Assembly: GCA_027025615.1 (NCBI GenBank)
Contig: JALVQM010000099.1
Coordinates: forward strand, 1 to 18,547
Direction: 5' to 3'
Length of the DNA stretch: 18,547 bases
Source: Desulfobacteraceae bacterium
GTDB lineage: Bacteria > Desulfobacterota > Desulfobacteria > Desulfobacterales > Desulfosarcinaceae
Positions 14,500 through 18,547 of this stretch are shown here, in pieces. Every line of letters starts with the position of its first letter. The stretch's first letter is position 1. Made by a program: the position numbers and the translations under genes. Below the pieces are notes generated by a model. It was not told where the DNA came from. It saw only the letters and a list, made by a program, of their open reading frames with translations, and ran no database searches.

Positions 14500-14832
14500 T
14501 CAGCTGATAAATTCTCCAATTACACTATGCTTCAGTTTGATTTGATGAATATGGCGATCATAATTTCTCATTCGGATTATTGATCGTATAATCAGGTAGC
14601 ACCCCAGGCAAATTAAACCAAGATTGATTATACCAAGCAGAATTAGAAAATGTAATACATGGAAAATATCATAATGTTTTGAGGTGGCTATCAATAAACT
14701 GATAACAGACAATGGCAAGGCTAAAACAGCAATACCTGTCCTCATAACAGCCAAAGATGTACGTTTTTCCGCTAAAATAAGCTGGACTTCATTGATAGCT
14801 ATTGAATCAAGATTTTCCGGGTTATCAGTCAA
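14500..14832 (-). CDS. Small two-helix membrane protein (DUF202/YidH-like)
   Basis: A 110-residue inner-membrane protein. The LILAEKRTSLAVMRTGIAVL segment resembles the LAxERTxLAWxRTxLA motif of DUF202/YidH proteins, and hydrophobic spans lie at about 31-50 and 58-84, followed by a basic tail (RSIIRMRNYDRHIHQIKLK). Function is unknown. The start is TTG at 14832, supported by AAGGAAG six bases upstream and by the absence of a better ATG. It follows the PLP enzyme gene after 19 bases and should be transcribed with it. Confidence 0.68.
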   Translation of the reverse strand: MTDNPENLDSIAINEVQLILAEKRTSLAVMRTGIAVLALPLSVISLLIATSKHYDIFHVLHFLILLGIINLGLICLGCYLIIRSIIRMRNYDRHIHQIKLKHSVIGEFIS

Positions 14833-14851
14833 TTTTTACTTCCTTTTCCCT

Positions 14852-16027
14852 TTACCGGCCCGGTTGTTTGGCCGCGGTGGCCAAGTTATCGAATGCTCTT
14901 TTAATTGTTTCCCGCGGACATCCTATGGTCATGCGCCCGAACCCTGCGCCTTCTCGTCCAAACCAGTACCCCGGTGCAAGCGCGATTTTTGCCTCTTGTG
15001 CCAGAAATCTATCCAAAGCTTTCGGGTCCAGACCAAGCTTGCGGAAATCCAGCCAAGCCAAAAACGTCCCATCCGGTTCAATCAATGAGATACCGGTGTC
15101 GTTTTGCTGCAAATGTTTTTTTATGACATCAATATTTCCTTGGATATAAGCCAACAGCGCGTCAAGCCATTCACCGCCATCTTTATAAGCTGCTTCTGTT
15201 GCAACCGAAGCAAAGACGTTTACTTTGTTTATCTGGTAGCGGTGAGAAAATTCATGAAATTTCCTGCGGTGGATCTCGCTGGGAATGATCGTTATCGCAT
15301 CGACCATGCCGGCAATGTTGAAGGTTTTGGCCGGTGAAATACAGGCAGCCCTGTTTTCGCCTCCAGCAATACTGAGATAAGGGACAAACTTTTCAGGGGA
15401 AAAGACAAAATCACCGTGAATCTCGTCTGCAATCACAAAAACATCATGACGCTTACATATCTGCTCTACTTGTTCTAATTCCGTCTTTGTCCATACACGA
15501 CCTACGGGATTGTGAGGACTGCACAATATCAATATCTTGTTGTTCGGATCGGACGCTTTTCTTTCCAGGTCTTCAAAATCGATTTGGTAATGCCCATCGA
15601 TGAGTTTGAGAGGATTTTTGACAATTCTCCTGTGATTGCTTCTTATTATCATGCGAAATTCAAAAAAGACGGGAGGCTGCAGAATGACACCCTCTCCTTC
15701 GTTTGAATGCTGGTCAATCAGGATCGAAATAGCACTCAAAATCGACGGGCTTGGCTCTATATGTTCCCGCTCGATTTGCCAGCCGTACCTATTTTGATAC
15801 CAGCCAACAAGCGCATCGAAATAGCTGTCTGGCGTGTACTCATAGCCGTAAACCCCGTGTGCAACCCGCTTTTGGAGTTGCTTTATCACGGCAGGGGGAG
15901 CTTTCAGGTCCATGTCCGCAACTGACATTGGGATTGCTTCTTCATTCCCGAAATGCTCTGCCAGGAAGGCTTTGCTCCATTTCAATGAAGGATATTCGCG
16001 GCGATCGACATGTTGGTTGAAATTCAT
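14852..16027 (-). CDS. MalY/PatB-type PLP-dependent C-S lyase / aminotransferase
   Basis: A 391-residue fold-type I PLP enzyme. IPMSVADMDLKAPPAV is the MalY/PatB opening, PHNPVGR holds the PLP-contacting Asn173, VIADEIHGDF the Asp201 that contacts the pyridine nitrogen, and SPAKTFNIAG the Schiff-base Lys234. A C-terminal FGRMTIGCPRE carries the Arg that binds the substrate carboxylate. Family members cleave cystathionine or cysteine conjugates (beta-elimination) or transaminate, and some are regulators; which applies cannot be told. AAGGGGAAG precedes the ATG. It is the first gene of a two-gene operon behind the promoter at 16068-16096. Confidence 0.9.
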   Translation of the reverse strand: MNFNQHVDRREYPSLKWSKAFLAEHFGNEEAIPMSVADMDLKAPPAVIKQLQKRVAHGVYGYEYTPDSYFDALVGWYQNRYGWQIEREHIEPSPSILSAISILIDQHSNEGEGVILQPPVFFEFRMIIRSNHRRIVKNPLKLIDGHYQIDFEDLERKASDPNNKILILCSPHNPVGRVWTKTELEQVEQICKRHDVFVIADEIHGDFVFSPEKFVPYLSIAGGENRAACISPAKTFNIAGMVDAITIIPSEIHRRKFHEFSHRYQINKVNVFASVATEAAYKDGGEWLDALLAYIQGNIDVIKKHLQQNDTGISLIEPDGTFLAWLDFRKLGLDPKALDRFLAQEAKIALAPGYWFGREGAGFGRMTIGCPRETIKRAFDNLATAAKQPGR

Positions 16028-16067
16028 ATCTTCCCCTTCCCCTTACATGGCAGTTTGAGGCCTTACA

Positions 16068-16096
16068 ATTATCTGCCTCAGTGTACGAATTGTCAA
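16068..16096 (-). promoter_or_regulatory. Strong sigma-70 promoter of the PLP-enzyme operon
   Basis: On the minus strand TTGACA (16096-16091) and GATAAT (16073-16068) are separated by exactly 17 bases and match the consensus at eleven of twelve positions. The -10 lies 41 bases before the start codon at 16027. Confidence 0.75.
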
Positions 16097-16354
16097 ACGT
16101 AACTTGGGTCAGTTAAGCTCCCCAAAAGCAGAAATATACAGTTTACATTATTGCTTCAAAATGACTTGAAAGTCCCATTGTGGATTTTGGTGGCCGGTAT
16201 TATAAAACCGGTTGTTAATTCTGATAAAACAACAAAATACCATATTTCAAATGCTAAGGGGAAAAATCATTAAAATTTTTGATTGCCCCAAAGCCGGCGG
16301 CAGGCTGAAATTTGCAGTGATGGTGGCGAAAATGCTTCCTGGTTTGCGGCCTTA
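16097..16354. other. Non-coding stretch between two minus-strand operons
   Basis: No ORF is supported. It holds an imperfect inverted repeat at 16258-16289 (GGGG/CCCC ends, then AATCA/TGATT on the minus strand, around an AAAATTTT centre) and a CCGGT-ATTATAAA-ACCGG stem at about 16194-16211. Either could end transcription arriving from the transglutaminase-rhodanese gene; neither is a textbook terminator. Confidence 0.4.
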
Positions 16355-16597
16355 TTAAGGTGAAACATCTTTTTCAAGGCGGCTTACAAATTTCTCTAAT
16401 TTGGCAAAATGTTGAGCACCCAGGCCGGGCTGCCCCTTTCCGCCGGCTTTTGCCCTTTCCAGGGCGTGGCGCATGGCATCTATATTCACCAAGGCTGTGA
16501 GAAAACCACTGGAAACACCACAAGGAGCAACAGGCAGACAAACCTGCACCCCTTGCGGTAAATGCCCGGAGCCTGGTTCAGCTATTTTCGACGACAA
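16355..16597 (-). CDS. Small hypothetical protein
   Basis: An 80-codon frame starts with TTG at 16597, 18 bases after the stop of the upstream fusion gene, and ends with TAA. The second half (from Met42, ATG at 16474: MRHALERAKAGGKGQPGLG, then AQHFAKLEKFVSRLEKD) reads like a basic, helical small protein, whereas the first half is proline and cysteine rich without recognisable features. Ribosome sites before either start are weak. It may be a true small gene in the same transcript, a protein fragment, or an accidental frame. Confidence 0.35.
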   Translation of the reverse strand: MSSKIAEPGSGHLPQGVQVCLPVAPCGVSSGFLTALVNIDAMRHALERAKAGGKGQPGLGAQHFAKLEKFVSRLEKDVSP

Positions 16598-16615
16598 ATT
16601 ACCCGCCAGTCAATG

Positions 16616-18307
16616 TTATTTTTTTGCAGAAACAACCTTCAGGTTATGCTCTTTCCAGTCTGCCAAAATAGCCTGATTGATTTTCTTGTATCCAAGCTTC
16701 ATCAATTTCCGATAAGCGTTGTAACTTCGACCGCCTGAGTTACAGTAGACTATAATTTGTTTTTCCTTGTCAAGGATGGCAGATTGAGAGGCAAAAGTTG
16801 CAACCGGAATGTTGATTGCAGTTGGAATATGTCCTTCTTTAAACTCGTCCGCATCTCGAACATCTACCAGTTGAAATGTATTTTTTCCGCTTTTAATCGA
16901 TTTATCCAAATCGCTTGGACTGATTCTGTTGGTTGCGATCCGTTTCTCGTAATCCGGCCCCGTGTAGATTGGCATGCCTTTTTCTTCCCAGACCGGCAGC
17001 CCCTGGGCATAGACCAACACATTTCGATATCCCAGGCGGATCGCTTTTCTGGCAGCCTTTTTACTTTTTCCGCACTTGACCCCGTTGCAGTAAAACACAA
17101 GCAGGTGGGACTTGTTTTTGGGAAGAAGGTGGGCAAAATCATCAAACTTTTTCTGAGGCAGGTTACCTGCTCCCGGGATATGCACCTGCTGGTATTCTTC
17201 CGGACTGCGTGCATCAAAGATAGCCGCCTTGATGTTTCGATCAACAATTGATTTCAGCCCTTCGGTATCAATGAGGCCGTAACCTTCAGCAACAACCCTG
17301 TAGGTTGTAAAAGTATATTTGAAAGAGGCTGGATCGTAAAAATCGAGTATCTTACCGCCCACTTCAGCATATGGATAGCCAAAGGTGTTGAGCGGTGCGC
17401 CTTTCTGAGGCGGGTTGAGGACAAGATCCCGTCCCCTTGCCAACTCCACCCGGTAGGCGTCCCAGCCGCCCCAGAAATATCTCCGAAAATCGGCGGTTTC
17501 AGGGTCATCAAGGGTGAGGCTTTTCTTGAGCATCATTTTTCTGACGTCGGCCGGGTCTACAGGCACCCATCCGTAACCCGGCAGGTAGAACTCGGCCCAG
17601 CAATGTTGCCATTTGGTGATATCCTGGACAGCCTTTTTGCCAAGACGGATCCCGAATATTTCGCGGGCCGGAACTCCTGCGGCGCGGCAAAGTGCGATAA
17701 AAACAGAGTGGATATCGGTACATTTCCCACCCCTGGTCTGAAGAAGCAGGCAGACGTTGCCTTTGCCGCAACCAATGGTTTTCGGGTCACGATGCATGTT
17801 TGCACATATCCAGTCATAAATAGCCTTGGCTTTTTCCGGGAGCGCGGTTTTCCCCCTGGTGATCTTTGCAGCCAGCTCTCCCACCGGCCCTTCCACAGGA
17901 CCGAGGCTAGTCGGTGCCAGCCACCTGGCAAAATCCTTTTTATTCCAGGCCGCCTCCTTGTCGGGCAAATCACGTTTTACCACTTCCCGGCGGACAGCCT
18001 TGAAAGTAAGCTGCAGGCGGCGGGAACGCGCCCCTTTTGCCCACCTGGCATAAAGTATCGGGGTCTGATATTTTTTGTCCGTGTAAATCGCCGATTCCAC
18101 GAAATCACCTGTTACCTGCACCCCGCTGACATCCTGTACCATGGAAGAAACCGGATAAGGCACCCAGAGATCAACCTCTTTGTCTTGGTCATGTCGGGAG
18201 AGGTCAAAATCCATAATTACAATTCCCGAGGCGCTGCCAGCTCTGCTTTGTGTCGCAAGAACCATAATTGCCACGACAGCTGTCAATAACCATACTACTT
18301 TTCTCAT
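16616..18307 (-). CDS. Secreted transglutaminase-like protein with two C-terminal rhodanese domains
   Basis: A 563-residue fusion. Residues 1-23 are a signal peptide (basic MRKVV, hydrophobic core, SRAGSA cleavage area), so it acts in the periplasm or outside. About 140-260 form a transglutaminase-like (papain-fold) domain with Cys196 (RGGKCTDIHSVF), His235 (WQHCWAEF) and Asp251 (VPVDPAD) as the triad. Rhodanese domain 1 (about 350-450) has FDARSPEEY and the active-site loop CNGVKCGKS (Cys407); domain 2 (about 462-557) has VDVRDADEFKEGHIP and CNSGGRS (Cys522). All three domains keep their catalytic cysteine. AAAGGAGG lies seven bases before ATG. Substrates are unknown; sulfur transfer or persulfide handling coupled to cleavage or crosslinking of a peptide is only a suggestion. 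Confidence 0.88.
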   Translation of the reverse strand: MRKVVWLLTAVVAIMVLATQSRAGSASGIVIMDFDLSRHDQDKEVDLWVPYPVSSMVQDVSGVQVTGDFVESAIYTDKKYQTPILYARWAKGARSRRLQLTFKAVRREVVKRDLPDKEAAWNKKDFARWLAPTSLGPVEGPVGELAAKITRGKTALPEKAKAIYDWICANMHRDPKTIGCGKGNVCLLLQTRGGKCTDIHSVFIALCRAAGVPAREIFGIRLGKKAVQDITKWQHCWAEFYLPGYGWVPVDPADVRKMMLKKSLTLDDPETADFRRYFWGGWDAYRVELARGRDLVLNPPQKGAPLNTFGYPYAEVGGKILDFYDPASFKYTFTTYRVVAEGYGLIDTEGLKSIVDRNIKAAIFDARSPEEYQQVHIPGAGNLPQKKFDDFAHLLPKNKSHLLVFYCNGVKCGKSKKAARKAIRLGYRNVLVYAQGLPVWEEKGMPIYTGPDYEKRIATNRISPSDLDKSIKSGKNTFQLVDVRDADEFKEGHIPTAINIPVATFASQSAILDKEKQIIVYCNSGGRSYNAYRKLMKLGYKKINQAILADWKEHNLKVVSAKK

Positions 18308-18547
18308 GTCTTTCCTCCTTTGATTTAAGTTAATCTCTGGAGAAGAGAACGCACTGCCTGATCAGACAAAGTGTTTGCCGGTATTGGAGCAAAGTCGAAA
18401 AAGCCGGGAACGTAAAGCAGGCAAAGGCAGCTGACAATCCTCCTATTGACTTTTGGCAGGATTCCATACCGATGCGGGTATCAATCCGCAATCCTCTATT
18501 TGTCAGGAAATCATTTCAGGAAGGACTCGACGGAGAAACACCCGACA
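18308..18547. other. Upstream region of the transglutaminase-rhodanese gene
   Basis: No gene is supported up to the window edge. On the minus strand it carries the AAAGGAGG ribosome site just before 18307 and small stems such as AATCCT/AGGATT, but no promoter or riboswitch I can name. Short minus frames open at the edge (about 10-15 codons) could be the tail of a gene starting outside. Confidence 0.4.

Noticed and set aside
17603..18289. Plus-strand frame of 228 codons
   Set aside because: Antisense shadow of the transglutaminase domain, whose triad and signal peptide are clear on the minus strand.
18370..18470. Cyclic-di-GMP (GEMM-I) riboswitch-like string on the plus strand (GAGCAAAG ... 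CGAAAA ... GGGAACGTAAAGC)
   Set aside because: The highly conserved GGGACGCAAAGC core is disrupted by an extra A and a C to T change, the second stem and its TAGC-type receptor are missing, and no gene follows in the window.
1..18547. CRISPR arrays, tRNA or rRNA genes, intact insertion sequences
   Set aside because: No evenly spaced repeats, no cloverleaf or rRNA sequence and no transposase frame were seen on either strand.

Overview
This 18.5 kb window looks like chromosomal DNA of an anaerobic bacterium, most likely of the Desulfobacterota (former delta-proteobacteria). The pointers are indirect: a FadR-type regulator joined to a liv ABC transporter, several iron-sulfur and cobalamin-type proteins, a FlK-like thioesterase, and mixed GC content with strong AGGAGG ribosome sites. 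No rRNA, tRNA, CRISPR array or intact insertion sequence was seen, so the taxonomic call is an inference.

Layout. (1) 1-6059, plus strand: a possible gene tail, then a GntR/FadR-type regulator behind a promoter with two palindromes, followed by a complete branched-chain amino acid (HAAT) ABC transporter in the order livG-livK-livH-livM-livF. A strong intercistronic hairpin follows livK and a terminator follows livF. (2) 6053-7604, minus strand: a GalT/HIT-type nucleotidyltransferase and a Zn-ribbon Nudix hydrolase with overlapping reading frames, convergent on the liv operon. (3) 7668-9360, plus strand: an operon of a YbjQ-family protein, a membrane-anchored YbjQ paralogue and an M48 metallopeptidase. 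(4) 9373-14376, minus strand: an accessory-looking block with a relic of a beta-propeller-like gene, a QueG-like cobalamin/iron-sulfur protein, a DDAH-type amidinohydrolase gene broken by two single-base frameshifts, a FlK-like hotdog thioesterase, a lipoprotein, an MBL-fold hydrolase, a cysteine-rich iron-sulfur protein and a 3'-truncated methyltransferase. (5) 14500-16096, minus strand: a small two-helix membrane protein and a MalY/PatB-type PLP enzyme behind a very good sigma-70 promoter. (6) 16355-18307, minus strand: a secreted protein fusing a transglutaminase-like domain to two rhodanese domains, and a small unknown ORF after it.

How the genes work together. The regulator very likely controls its own gene and the transporter through the operator at 274-288; LivK, LivH/LivM and LivG/LivF are the binding protein, permeases and ATPases of one importer. 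Block 4 carries several redox and hydrolytic enzymes with tight spacing in part of it (MBL to lipoprotein overlap, methyltransferase to iron-sulfur protein overlap), but a terminator at 11449-11483 splits it, and two of its genes are damaged, so it looks more like a mix of transferred and decaying genes than one pathway.

The items most worth a second look are the FlK-like thioesterase that keeps the catalytic residues but lacks the gating Phe, the YbjQ-YbjQ-M48 operon, the transglutaminase-double-rhodanese fusion, the iron-sulfur protein with a six-cysteine cluster in eight residues, and the doubly frameshifted amidinohydrolase. I did not see a clear-cut unknown system such as a defence island.
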